A stretch of 38,853 bases of DNA from Neorhizobium sp. UBA7851 (GTDB lineage Bacteria > Pseudomonadota > Alphaproteobacteria > Rhizobiales > Rhizobiaceae), in the NCBI GenBank assembly GCA_002500765.1, contig DLSX01000048.1:1-38853 (forward strand), written 5' to 3'. The position numbers were made by a program, and so were the translations under genes. Position 1 is the stretch's first letter, and every line of letters starts with the position of its first letter. The notes under the pieces were generated by a model. It worked only from the letters and a program-made list of their open reading frames with translations, ran no database searches and had not been told where the DNA came from. Of the stretch, positions 1 to 7,973 are shown piece after piece.

Positions 1-134
1 TCTAGTGGGTCAAATCCGATGAGACACAATTTTTTCGGTGGAATTTAACAGATTCATATCAAGATTTGGCAGGTCTATATTTGACATGCCTCATTCTTGC
101 CGGATCGATGGCATGAGGTAATCACGAGAAGAAA
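1..134. other. Left-edge intergenic stretch
   Basis: No convincing gene. The stretch lies downstream of the lytic transglycosylase gene, which reads leftwards. In related rhizobial clusters the next gene on this side is the regulator gene rem, so part of its upstream region may lie here; that is inference from gene order. A TTGACA hexamer at 81-86 reads on the plus strand, and CATGCC at 85-90 is complementary to GGCATG at 110-115. Neither is strong enough to call as a promoter or terminator. Confidence 0.4.
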
Positions 135-734
135 CTACTTCCAGTTGCCGCCAGCACAGAAACTCGTCGCCCCCGGGGTCCACTGACCGTAGCCGGATGC
201 GACAAGGTTGGCGATCACGCGGCAGACATAGCGCTGCTGTGCCGGATCATTGTTGGGACCGGCATGATAACGCGCAACCGCCATCGTCCAGGTTTCGTGC
301 CGATCATAAAGCTGGCGCAGGAAACGTGCGGCATAGGCAACGTTCTGGGCCGGGTCGAACATATCCTGCAGCGAGGCAAACTGGGCGCCGTGGTACATCA
401 GGTTGATCTGCATGCAGCCGATATCGATCAGCTTGGCGCCCTGCCCCCGCGATGCGGCAACCTGGGCAAAAGCCTCCTGCAGGGAACCGGGGAAGAATGC
501 CTTGCCTTCGACATTCAGAGCATAGGGGCTGAGCGAGCCCTTGCGCCCCGTTTCCGTCAGGCCGACGGAATAGAGTATGCCTTCGGGAATACCGTATTGC
601 GCGGCGGCATTTTGTATCTGCCGCTCGCATGCGAGGCTTGCACTGCCGACCGCAGCTTCTCCCTTATCAGAGATAAACGGTGTCGGGACGAGCACCACCG
701 CCGCCAGAACCCGCGTTCTGAGCCAAGCCTTCAT
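135..734 (-). CDS. Secreted lytic transglycosylase of the flagellar cluster (SltF-like)
   Basis: A 199-residue exported peptidoglycan-cleaving enzyme, probably opening the wall for the flagellar rod. Residues 1-28 form a signal peptide ending near GEAA. The mature part has the SLT fold pattern: candidate catalytic Glu61 in GLTETGRKG, then IDIGCMQINL and AVARYHAG. The start at 734 is chosen because GGAGG lies a few bases upstream and a signal peptide follows directly; the open frame extends to 881, but the extra residues are arginine-rich, lie before the signal peptide and overlap fliK. Its first 68 bases overlap the 3' end of fliK, suggesting coupled expression. Alphaproteobacterial FlgJ proteins often lack the muramidase domain, and a separate enzyme (SltF in Rhodobacter sphaeroides) does that job. 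The family call is firm; the flagellar role is inferred from position. Confidence 0.85.
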   Translation of the reverse strand: MKAWLRTRVLAAVVLVPTPFISDKGEAAVGSASLACERQIQNAAAQYGIPEGILYSVGLTETGRKGSLSPYALNVEGKAFFPGSLQEAFAQVAASRGQGAKLIDIGCMQINLMYHGAQFASLQDMFDPAQNVAYAARFLRQLYDRHETWTMAVARYHAGPNNDPAQQRYVCRVIANLVASGYGQWTPGATSFCAGGNWK

Positions 735-2136
735 CCTTACCTCCGGAAGAGCTGACACGTGCGCCAATATCCGACGTATCCGTCGGGTTGCCACCCGCGC
801 TGCCGCCCTGGCGGCCGTTCTGTTGCTGCTGTTGCGCCTGCCCCATATCGGAGGACTGGCGGCCGTTGGCAAACGCGTCACTGCCCTTGTCGGAGGAGGT
901 CGAGCTGCTTCCGCCGGCGATGCTGACCGTGATCTGGTCGACGCTGTAGCCCTGCGCTTTCAGGTTATCGAGCATCGATGAGCTATCGTGCATGATCTGC
1001 CTGTAGGCCTTGCTGCTCTCGACCGTCAGGTGGATGTTCAGCTCTTCGCCGACCATACGCATGGTTGCCGTCACATGCCCGAGATCGTTCGGGTTAAGCT
1101 CGATCTTGAGCGTGTTCACAACTTTGCCGGTGCTGGCATATAGGGCTTCATTGGAAAGTCTGGCGCTGGGGTTCATGGCAGCCGACCAATCCGGATCCTG
1201 GCTGAATGCCGTTGCCACCGAGACCGCGTTCGAGCTCGGCGCGATGCCGATGTAACGACGGTTCTCCGTCACCTGCACCGTCACGGTTTCGGTATCCATC
1301 GAAACTTCGCTGTCCTGCGGCATGGCGTCATGTATGGCGGAGGCGACATCTGCAGCCTTCGAAGCACCATTCTGAGGGGGCTTGGCCGCATCCGTTACCG
1401 GCGTATTGGCAGACGTCGCGTCCTTCATCGGCTGAGCGGCGTTACCGGCCTGCGGAGCAATGGCATCCACATCGATCCCGGCGTCGGGCGTCGGCGCCGG
1501 CTGCTGGTTGGCGGCGACATCGGACTGCGATGCCGAGACTGCAGACGCATCGGGAAGCGCCTGAAGCAATGCCAGAGCATCGTCGGCAGCATCGGGATCC
1601 GTTGCGTCAGCCGCATCGGTATTCGGCTGGGCGGACTTTGCCTGATCCGTTGTATTGCGGGCTGGAGTTCCCTGACCTTTCGTATTGGCGGGAATAGCCG
1701 CCTGCAGATCCGCCAGAAGGTCGGTTGCGGTGTCGAGATCGGCGCCATCGACGATGGCCGGCTTTTCGCTCTCCGGCACATCGATGATCGGCATTTCCAT
1801 GACGTCTTCCGGAGTGGCGGCGTCCGACGCCTGGCCTGCGACCTTCGAAAGCATGGAATCGACGGATATGGAGAAAGACCGGGTACCCGTCGGCGCCGGC
1901 TGGGCGGCGGCGTCCTCTTCGGACCGGCCCTGACCGGCCGGGGTTGCGTTCACCGCTCCATCCTTGCCCGCAGACGCATCGGTCTTGCCGCGCTGGCCCT
2001 GTCCGTCGCCGTAGGAGTCGAGCGTCCTTGCAAAACCATCGTCCTTCGTGGTCCGCGACCCCTTGCCAGAATTGGAAGAAGCTGCCGTCGAAACATCCGC
2101 GCCCATCGGCAAGGCGTTGTTCACCACATTCATCAT
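667..2136 (-). CDS. fliK: Flagellar hook-length control protein FliK (formerly MotD)
   Basis: This 489-residue protein is the secreted ruler that controls hook length and switches the export apparatus to filament substrates. The first two thirds are low-complexity, rich in Ala, Asp, Pro and Ser, as usual for FliK rulers. The conserved core is near residues 345-410, with LKIELNPNDLGHV and LDNLKAQGYSVDQI. The tail is Gln/Gly/Ser-rich. Rhizobial 'MotD' was reassigned as FliK, and the position after motC fits. The start ATG overlaps the motC stop as ATGA; a second ATG three bases further on is an equal alternative. The 3' end overlaps the transglycosylase gene by 68 bases, an unusually long overlap for this cluster. 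Confidence 0.88.
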   Translation of the reverse strand: MMNVVNNALPMGADVSTAASSNSGKGSRTTKDDGFARTLDSYGDGQGQRGKTDASAGKDGAVNATPAGQGRSEEDAAAQPAPTGTRSFSISVDSMLSKVAGQASDAATPEDVMEMPIIDVPESEKPAIVDGADLDTATDLLADLQAAIPANTKGQGTPARNTTDQAKSAQPNTDAADATDPDAADDALALLQALPDASAVSASQSDVAANQQPAPTPDAGIDVDAIAPQAGNAAQPMKDATSANTPVTDAAKPPQNGASKAADVASAIHDAMPQDSEVSMDTETVTVQVTENRRYIGIAPSSNAVSVATAFSQDPDWSAAMNPSARLSNEALYASTGKVVNTLKIELNPNDLGHVTATMRMVGEELNIHLTVESSKAYRQIMHDSSSMLDNLKAQGYSVDQITVSIAGGSSSTSSDKGSDAFANGRQSSDMGQAQQQQQNGRQGGSAGGNPTDTSDIGARVSSSGGKDEGLAQNAGSGGGGARPDTVYL

Positions 2137-3389
2137 CGGTCCCCAATCTCCTCCGAAAGGAGCGAATCTATCTCACCCAGCTTGTTTCGACCTTGCGCGA
2201 CGAAGTCGTCAACGGCCGCATTTGCCGCAGTCGGTTCGTTCGGAACGACGGAGCCCGCCGTGGTCGGATCAGGTTGGGCGGCGGCAGTCTCGCTGCCACT
2301 GTCTTCAATGTCCGTTTCAGCGCTGTCGCTGGTGATTTCCACCGGCCTGACGATCTCCTCGCCGACGCGTTGGGCCGCGTCCAGAAGCGCCCGGTCACGG
2401 TCGGACAGTCCATTCCGGGATATCGAAGAAAGCTGATCTACCACTTCGGAGACATTTGACGACGGAACCTTGGCGATGCGCTCGTAAAGACCTGAGAGAA
2501 TTTCCCGGCCCTTGCCGCTGAGCACGCCGTTGAGCTTTCGTGCCTCTTCCGCGGTATAACTCGCCAACTCGTATTTGCCCTTCAGCGTCGCCAACCGGGA
2601 TATGCGCAGGTAAAGCTCCTGGGCGCGGTCCGGGTCCATCAGCGCCGCCACCTCGGAAATCCGCGCGTGCCCCAGGCCGGTCTCGTTCGTCACGGCGAGG
2701 TCGACGAAAAGATCGGCAAACTGGCTGGCATAGGGAGAATGCAGAAAGCGGCGCGCATAACGCACGGAGTAACCGAAGGCACGGTCGACATCCTTGATGC
2801 CTGCGGCCGCGACGATGGAACGGCGTAAGGCCGCCTCCTCCAGGATCGTGCCGGGCGCATCGATGCGCGTGCGATCATAAAAGATCAGAGCCGCGGTCGG
2901 GTCCGCCGGATAGTTGACGTTGCCGGCCACCAGGTTGAGATAGGGGCTGATCGGCGAGCCCTGATATTCCTCGGACAGAGAGGCAATCGAACTCACCACC
3001 TGCGCTCCCCGACCATCGAGATATTTCTGCAGAACGTTGACGACCCGCGCATCGAGATAGCCCTGGGTGTCGCGTGACGCCAGAAAATTCAATGTCGCGG
3101 GATTGCCGCCACTCATCACGTAGACGAAAACGGCATCGGCATTGCGGGTGTCTGCAAGCGTGCCGTTGTCAGCCGACCTCAACCTCTTGTCGAGCGAGTC
3201 GAGCAGATAGCGCTGCAGATCGGAAGCGGAGTGATCTCCAAGCACCAGGGAATCCTGGACGAACTGGAGAGATCTCAGGATCTTGTAGGCGTCGAGCGAC
3301 TGGTCCTGGGCGCGTGTCTCAACCGTCCCTGCAGCCAACGCGGCTGCAAGAAACGTCGAGCGGACAAACCAGTGTCTACGAGCAAACAT
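2133..3389 (-). CDS. motC: Periplasmic motor protein MotC
   Basis: MotC is a rhizobial periplasmic protein needed for rotation; in Sinorhizobium meliloti it acts with MotB at the stator. The 418-residue product starts with a signal peptide (RSTFLAAALAAGTVETRAQ, cleavage near residue 27) and has no further membrane segment. The body is mostly helical, with repeat-like stretches around residues 240-330, and the C-terminal 60 residues are acidic and proline/alanine-rich. It begins 12 bases after the motB stop with an AAGG-type ribosome site and overlaps fliK by four bases, so motB-motC-fliK are surely co-transcribed. The call rests on gene order, signal peptide and length. Confidence 0.87.
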   Translation of the reverse strand: MFARRHWFVRSTFLAAALAAGTVETRAQDQSLDAYKILRSLQFVQDSLVLGDHSASDLQRYLLDSLDKRLRSADNGTLADTRNADAVFVYVMSGGNPATLNFLASRDTQGYLDARVVNVLQKYLDGRGAQVVSSIASLSEEYQGSPISPYLNLVAGNVNYPADPTAALIFYDRTRIDAPGTILEEAALRRSIVAAAGIKDVDRAFGYSVRYARRFLHSPYASQFADLFVDLAVTNETGLGHARISEVAALMDPDRAQELYLRISRLATLKGKYELASYTAEEARKLNGVLSGKGREILSGLYERIAKVPSSNVSEVVDQLSSISRNGLSDRDRALLDAAQRVGEEIVRPVEITSDSAETDIEDSGSETAAAQPDPTTAGSVVPNEPTAANAAVDDFVAQGRNKLGEIDSLLSEEIGDR

Positions 3390-3401
3390 CAGCGCCTACC
3401 T

Positions 3402-4679
3402 TCAACCGTCGGCAATCAGGATTTCGATGCGGCGATTGGCTCCGTCCTCGGGATTATCTTCCACTTGCGGGCGTCGATCGGCAAAACCGGACAGCTGCTT
3501 CACGCGGTTTTCTTCAAGGCCGCCACGCAGAAGCATGAAATAGGCGGCATGGGCGCGGTCCATCGAAAGCGTCCAGTTGTCGGCATTGCCACCCCGATAG
3601 GGCCGGCTATCGGTATGACCACGGATGACGATCGAACCGGCCTTTTCCTTCAGGACTTCAGCCACCTTCTCCATGGCCAGGACCGTCTCCCTGCGTGGAA
3701 CAGCCGATCCGAGGTCAAACATTGGGGTAGCGGCCTGATCGGAAATGGTGACGAGCATGCCACCCTCGGACGGGGTCACGATGATGCCCTCGGAAAGCTG
3801 GCCCGGTACACCGGTCAAGGCCTTCACCAGTTCTTCCTTCAGCTCTTCGGCCTTCTGGCTATCTTCCGTCGAGGCAGCTTGCGGCCGATCAGGCTCGGGC
3901 AGACCATCGTAAGGCTTCTCCTCGCGTTGGACGTCGGCAGTCGTGCCGGCTTTCGGCGATTGAAGCGCTGCTATCTCCTGCGGCGCAGAATCGACCTGTT
4001 TCTGCGGCTGGTCCTGCGCGGCTGCAGTCTCGGCAGGCTTGGCGTCCGGAGACGGCGGCAAGCTGCTGTCCTGCGTCACGGTGATCGCGCCGCTCTGGCC
4101 GTTTTGCGGCGCGGAAACCTGCTTGCTCCAGAAGTCCGGATCAAACGGGTCGCGATAGGCTTCGCCGCCGGAAGCGCCGGTCGACGGGCCGGAACTGGCC
4201 GCACCGCCCTCGCCCTTGACGCTGACATTGGCCTGCTGGCCGACTTCCTGCGCGATTTCCGCAAGCACGGCATAGGGGTTTTCGAAGAATGCCTCTTCGG
4301 AGAAGCTGGTGTTCTCACCCGACGAAGCGGTGAGATCCTCGCCGGACGCCGCAGCGGAGCCGTCCTGCGTCTTGTCGGCGGCGATATCGGACTTCTGGGC
4401 GTCCTGCTCGCCGTCGGCCTCCTTTGCCGGTTCCTTGACGCCATCCGAGCTCGGGTTTTCATCCGTCAGCTTGATCGGATTGAAATAGCTTGCGATGGAG
4501 GCCTTGGTTTCCTCGTTGGAGGCGTTGACGAGCCACATGACCAAGAAGAACGCCATCATAGCCGTCATGAAGTCCGCATAGGCGATCTTCCAGGCACCAC
4601 CGTGGGCGCCGTCGTGGTCACCCTTGTGGCGCTTTACGACAATGATCTCGTTCTTGCCGTGATGATGACTCTCACTCAT
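3402..4679 (-). CDS. motB: Stator protein MotB
   Basis: MotB anchors the proton-driven stator to peptidoglycan and carries the proton-binding aspartate. The 425-residue product has a basic cytoplasmic N-terminus, one membrane segment at about residues 32-51 (KIAYADFMTAMMAFFLVMWL) with the essential Asp36 at its start, a long periplasmic linker rich in Ala, Glu, Ser and Gln (about residues 70-290), and an OmpA-type peptidoglycan-binding domain at the C-terminus (VIRGHTDSRPYRGG, then DNPEDGANRRIEILIADG). The linker is much longer than in E. coli MotB (308 residues in total), as in other rhizobia, where it is thought to be the MotC contact. It overlaps the preceding fliH-like gene by eight bases. 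Its partner motA lies about 18 kb away on the other strand. Confidence 0.95.
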   Translation of the reverse strand: MSESHHHGKNEIIVVKRHKGDHDGAHGGAWKIAYADFMTAMMAFFLVMWLVNASNEETKASIASYFNPIKLTDENPSSDGVKEPAKEADGEQDAQKSDIAADKTQDGSAAASGEDLTASSGENTSFSEEAFFENPYAVLAEIAQEVGQQANVSVKGEGGAASSGPSTGASGGEAYRDPFDPDFWSKQVSAPQNGQSGAITVTQDSSLPPSPDAKPAETAAAQDQPQKQVDSAPQEIAALQSPKAGTTADVQREEKPYDGLPEPDRPQAASTEDSQKAEELKEELVKALTGVPGQLSEGIIVTPSEGGMLVTISDQAATPMFDLGSAVPRRETVLAMEKVAEVLKEKAGSIVIRGHTDSRPYRGGNADNWTLSMDRAHAAYFMLLRGGLEENRVKQLSGFADRRPQVEDNPEDGANRRIEILIADG

Positions 4680-5319
4680 CTATCTGCTCTTCCATCGCTT
4701 CGACAAAAGTCTTCAGGCGCGTCACCAGAATCGAGTCACCGACTTCCAGCGTCATGTCGATTTCCGCCGATTCCTCGTATTCGACTTCAGTCACGAGCGG
4801 GTCGAGCCGCTTGCGCATCATTTCGATAAATCTGTCAGGACCTTTCACCGAGAGCTTAACCGTTCTGCCCTGTCCGATCTCTTCAGCGACATCGGCCGCA
4901 AACCTCGCGCCTGCAGCACGGGCTACCTCCTGCCTGACGAAAGGCGACAGGACACCGGCCACAGAAGCATCGACGATATCACAGACCGATGCCTTCATCT
5001 CGGTGAGGAAGGTTTCAACGCGCTCCGTGACTGCACCTTCGTATCTGGCCGTCAGCGCCTCGATCTCCGCGCGATGTTTCGCCGCGATCTGCGCCAACTG
5101 CTCTTCGTGCTGCCCTGCCATCTCGGCAGCAGCGGCCTCATAACCTTCGGCGCGCGCCTTGCTCTTCTCCTCCTCGACATCGACGGCAGGCTCCAGGGCC
5201 ACTTCCGGCAAATCGAAGCTGGTTTCAGGAAAATCGAAGTCGGAGACAAGCTCCGGCGGCAGCGGCTGCGGCTGTGGAGCACCAAAATCCTTCAAATAAC
5301 GGGCAAGCGGCACACTCAT
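4672..5319 (-). CDS. FliH-like protein (rhizobial 'orf38' position)
   Basis: This 215-residue cytoplasmic protein has no signal peptide or membrane segment. It opens with a short motif (MSVPLARYLKDFG) and an acidic, proline-rich stretch. A long charged helix follows at about residues 50-100 (QHEEQLAQIAAKHRAEIEAL), then a globular C-terminal part. This layout matches FliH, the regulator of the FliI export ATPase: a short N-terminal docking peptide, a coiled coil and a V-ATPase-E-like C-terminus. No other fliH candidate was seen and none sits beside fliI, which supports the idea without proving it. It is probably the first gene of the motB-motC-fliK operon. The FliH assignment is inference from architecture. 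Confidence 0.6.
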   Translation of the reverse strand: MSVPLARYLKDFGAPQPQPLPPELVSDFDFPETSFDLPEVALEPAVDVEEEKSKARAEGYEAAAAEMAGQHEEQLAQIAAKHRAEIEALTARYEGAVTERVETFLTEMKASVCDIVDASVAGVLSPFVRQEVARAAGARFAADVAEEIGQGRTVKLSVKGPDRFIEMMRKRLDPLVTEVEYEESAEIDMTLEVGDSILVTRLKTFVEAMEEQIDE

Positions 5320-5514
5320 GGAACTATCCCTACCGAGCCGACTTGCGGATAATGAAAAGGCTTACCTCAAATGTGAACAAGTTGACCCTTCCTTCGTGCG
5401 TTTGGCAGGCTCGCTTCGAAGCGATGGGGCGACGCATCCGGGAACGGGCGCATCACCACCTGAAATCAGCTACGATGCCAAACTTGTGCGAAGATGAAGA
5501 CCCGCCGATCGCCA
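5320..5514. promoter_or_regulatory. Gap upstream of the fliH-like/motB operon
   Basis: These 195 bases separate the last flagellin gene from the fliH-like gene, both read leftwards. The promoter of the mot operon is expected here. A perfect 14-base palindrome, TCGCTTCGAAGCGA, lies at 5411-5424 and could be an operator or part of a weak terminator for the flagellin gene. No clear U-tract terminator or strong -35/-10 pair was found. Confidence 0.35.
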
Positions 5515-6480
5515 CTAGCTAAAGAGGACCCGCGCGCTCTGCTGGTGACCGTTCAAGAGGGAGAGCAGTTCTACGGAGAGCGACTGCTGGGTCTGGTAGG
5601 CGGCCAGCTTGGTGGATTCCTCTTCCATGTCGGCATCGACCAGGCGACCGACGCCCTTGTCCAAAACGTCCTGAAGCGACTTCACGAAAGTGTTCTGCTG
5701 ATCGATCCGGGCAGAGACGGTGCCAAGCGAGCTCGCCAGCCGGTTCAGGCTATCCGTCAGGGTACCAACCACGGAGATCATATCGGCCAGTTCAGCCGAA
5801 GTCGTGGCATCCGATATGGCAATCTCGGTACCAGTCGTCGGAATGGTCGAGTCCACATCGAGCAGGTAATAGTTGCGCGGCGTCGACGTTCCGTCAGGGT
5901 TCAACTTGTTGGCATCCATGGCGGCCGTCAGCAAGCCGCGATCGGCATTGGCGGAATCGATCAGTGTCGTATCTGTCGTATCGATAGAGAGGTAGTTGAG
6001 CGATACCGCGCCCGAGACGCTGCGTTCGAAGGAAGCCGGGATCGACTTCGCGGCACCAAGGATGCTGTCGTTATTGTAGAGCCAATTATCGCCGGAGAAC
6101 GTCGCCGCCTGAAGAACGGACTTGAGGTTTTCCTTGAGCGAACTGATTCGACCGTTCAGGGCACCTCTATCCGTGCCTTCCTCATAGGCGGTAGTCAGCT
6201 GGCCGGTTATCTCATCGAGAATATTGATCGAGGACGTGACCGCTTCATAGGTTGTATCGACCTTCGAGGCGCCCAGATTGAGCGCGTCACCGACACTGCC
6301 GAGAACACTCTGGTCAGATGTCATGTTGGTGGCGGCAGACCAATAACCGGCATTGTCCGCCGCAGAGGCGACAGCCAGGCCAGACGCCGTCCGCTTCTGG
6401 GTTTCCTCGAGATTGTCGCTCGCGAAAAGCAGGGTTTGCAGCGCGCTCTGCACGTAGCCGACCGTCATGATTTTTGACAT
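5515..6480 (-). CDS. flaD: Divergent flagellin, fourth in the array
   Basis: A 321-residue flagellin, longer than its three neighbours (293 each). The N-terminal D0/D1 helix pattern is clear (TASGLAVASAADNAGYWSAA, then LGASKVDTTYEAV), and the C-terminal D1/D0 part has RLVDADMEEESTKLAAYQTQ. The central domain is unrelated in detail to the others. The last residues, HQQSARVLFS, replace the NSSSQNILSLFQ type ending of the paralogues, so its polymer contacts and its filament position or amount may differ. It has no signal peptide, as expected for type III export. It has its own leader (6481-6551) ending in a small upstream frame. The letter D follows array order only. Confidence 0.9.
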   Translation of the reverse strand: MSKIMTVGYVQSALQTLLFASDNLEETQKRTASGLAVASAADNAGYWSAATNMTSDQSVLGSVGDALNLGASKVDTTYEAVTSSINILDEITGQLTTAYEEGTDRGALNGRISSLKENLKSVLQAATFSGDNWLYNNDSILGAAKSIPASFERSVSGAVSLNYLSIDTTDTTLIDSANADRGLLTAAMDANKLNPDGTSTPRNYYLLDVDSTIPTTGTEIAISDATTSAELADMISVVGTLTDSLNRLASSLGTVSARIDQQNTFVKSLQDVLDKGVGRLVDADMEEESTKLAAYQTQQSLSVELLSLLNGHQQSARVLFS

Positions 6481-6551
6481 GTTCTAAACACCTATGTTCG
6501 GAATCAGGACATGCCGGCATGCGATCCGGCCGAGACGCTTCGACTTCATGC
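6481..6551 (-). promoter_or_regulatory. Flagellin leader element before flaD, with upstream ORF
   Basis: The mRNA-sense leader begins GCATGAAG and contains CCGGCATGTCC at 6517-6507, the two blocks shared by all four flagellin genes here. The ATG at 6549 opens a 21-codon frame (MKSKRLGRIA...) that ends in TAG at 6484, only three bases before the flagellin ATG. The flagellin itself has only a weak ribosome site, so translational coupling to this small frame is possible. Confidence 0.55.
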
Positions 6552-6792
6552 TGCCCGCCATCCGGCAAGCGCGTCACGTTCAATTGCTCCGGCAGTTCTT
6601 CCCTGCCTCTACGCGAAGGTTAACGAAAACCTACGATTCGGACAAGACGCGAACAACCTTGCGCCAGGATAGCGGTCCGGCTCATAACGGCAGATATTCG
6701 ACCGAAGTCGCTGATATTGCTCCATAAGGATCGAGCCGCGTCTTTGAAACGCGGCCCGAATTCTCTTGTCAGCTTCAATAAGCGCCGACGCC
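6552..6792 (-). promoter_or_regulatory. flaD upstream region and flaC terminator hairpin
   Basis: This stretch holds a candidate flaD regulatory block, GTTAACCTT in flaD sense at 6624-6616, which also occurs upstream of flaB and flaC. A 7-bp hairpin (GCCGCGT/ACGCGGC, 6735-6755) lies 38 bases past the flaC stop and may end that transcript, though no U-tract follows. No gene was seen. Confidence 0.45.
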
Positions 6793-7674
6793 TTAGCCCT
6801 GGAAGAGCGACAGGATGTTCTGCGAGGAGGAGTTGGCAATCGACAGCGACTGGATTGCAAGCTGCTGCTGCGTCTGGAGCGCCGAGAGCTTGGCCGATTC
6901 CTCTTCCATATCCGCATCGACCAGGCGGCTCACGCCGGTTTCGATCGCGTCCGACAAGGTAGCCGCGAATTCGTCCTGCAGGTCGATACGGGTGATGAGC
7001 GCACCAAGCGCTGCGCCTGAATCGGTCAGGCCGGCGAGCGCTGCCTCAACATCATCAAGGAAGCCCTGAATTTCGGTAACCGAGGACTGGCTTTCCAGCG
7101 TGACATTCATGACGCTGCCGAGAATACCCTGGCCACCGACGCCATCATTCATGGTGCCGAACATGGCGTAGGAGGCAACATTGAATTCGGCGGTCGTGAC
7201 CTTCACGGTGCCATCGGCGTTGCGGATGAAGCCATCGACAACAACCGCGGGATCGGCGTCGTCAGCGGCGACCATCCAGTTTTCACCGGAGAAGGACGCG
7301 GCCTGCGCAACGGCCGACAACTGTTCCTGAAGCTTGGTGATTTCGAGCTGGATCTGGGTCTTGTCGGTCGAATCTTCCGTCGCGGTGACGAGCTTGGCCT
7401 TGATCTCGTCGACGACATCGATGGCGCTTTCCATGGCGGCATAGGCGGTATCAACCTTGGCGGCACCGACGCCGAGTGCGTCGGAGGCGGCGTTGATCGC
7501 CTTGTTGTCGGAATTCATCGTCGTGGAGATCGACCAGTAGGCAACGTTGTCCGAAGCTTCGCTGACGCGGTAACCGGACGAGACGCGGTCCTGCGTGTCG
7601 GCAAGGCTGCTGCCGATTGCACGAAGCGTCTGCAGTGCGGACATCGCGGAAGTATTTGTCAAAATGCTCGTCAT
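6793..7674 (-). CDS. flaC: Flagellin, third in the array
   Basis: A 293-residue flagellin starting MTSILTNTSAMSALQTLR. The N-terminal D0/D1 region carries RVSSGYRVSEASDNVAYWSI and the C-terminal region RLVDADMEEESAKLSALQTQ, ending NSSSQNILSLFQG. The central domain (about residues 130-210) differs from its neighbours, so it was not part of the flaA/flaB homogenisation. The ATG has an AAGGGG-type ribosome site and overlaps, as ATGA, the stop of a 24-codon upstream frame in the leader. It appears to be transcribed on its own. The letter is by array order. Confidence 0.95.
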   Translation of the reverse strand: MTSILTNTSAMSALQTLRAIGSSLADTQDRVSSGYRVSEASDNVAYWSISTTMNSDNKAINAASDALGVGAAKVDTAYAAMESAIDVVDEIKAKLVTATEDSTDKTQIQLEITKLQEQLSAVAQAASFSGENWMVAADDADPAVVVDGFIRNADGTVKVTTAEFNVASYAMFGTMNDGVGGQGILGSVMNVTLESQSSVTEIQGFLDDVEAALAGLTDSGAALGALITRIDLQDEFAATLSDAIETGVSRLVDADMEEESAKLSALQTQQQLAIQSLSIANSSSQNILSLFQG

Positions 7675-7748
7675 CTAAAATTGCCCCTTGGCTCTCGGTT
7701 GGGAGGGACATTCCGGCGTGGACCGGTAAACGCGATCAGCTTCATGCC
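7671..7748 (-). promoter_or_regulatory. Flagellin leader element before flaC, with upstream ORF
   Basis: The leader has GGCATGAAGCTGA at its 5' end and CCGGAATGTCCC at 7716-7705, matching the flaB leader block for block with the same spacing (29 bases from ATG to CCGG). The ATG at 7745 starts a 24-codon frame (MKLIAFTGPRRNVP...) whose TGA at 7673-7671 overlaps the flagellin ATG as ATGA, a classic coupling arrangement. The site before the upstream ATG is weak, so an RNA structure or protein-binding role is just as likely. Confidence 0.6.
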
Positions 7749-7860
7749 TGCCGGAGGGTGTCGCGTGTTTGCTTCGTCCGGCCCGCTGTTTCTATGGCGC
7801 TGAGAAAAACCGATCACGGTTAACGTAAGGTTAACAAGCGGCGCGCATCGTTAACACGAA
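7749..7860 (-). promoter_or_regulatory. flaC promoter region with three GTTAAC sites
   Basis: Three copies of GTTAAC lie within 37 bases (7819-7824, 7830-7835, 7850-7855). In flaC sense the middle one reads TTGTTAACCTTA and is followed 11 bases later by ATCGG; the flaB upstream region has the same blocks with a 10-base spacer. Promoter and/or activator sites are likely here. No standard -35/-10 pair is evident. Confidence 0.45.
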
Positions 7861-7923
7861 TGAACGAAACCATAACAGCCACTGATTGCGTAAAGGCAAA
7901 ATTAACCAATAAAAACAAGACAC

Positions 7924-7951
7924 AAAAAAGGGCCGCACCGTGGTGCGACCC
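7924..7951 (-). terminator. Intrinsic terminator after flaB
   Basis: In the minus-strand transcript a 10-bp stem (GGGTCGCACC/GGTGCGGCCC, one G-U pair) with a 2-base tip is followed directly by six U residues. It begins 22 bases past the flaB stop. This is a strong rho-independent terminator and supports monocistronic flagellin transcription. Confidence 0.88.
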
Positions 7952-7973
7952 TGATTTCCGAAAGCGGATTTTT

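Noticed and set aside
735..881. Upstream extension of the lytic transglycosylase frame
   Set aside because: It would place about 49 Arg-rich residues before a clear signal peptide; the ATG at 734 has a good ribosome site.
1330..2436. Plus-strand open frame (368 codons) opposite fliK
   Set aside because: Arg/Gly/Ile repeats typical of antisense frames over low-complexity Ala/Asp coding DNA.
3231..4829. Long plus-strand open frame (532 codons) opposite motB and motC
   Set aside because: It is antisense to two firm genes, has the Arg/Gly-rich composition of a shadow frame in GC-rich DNA, and matches no family.
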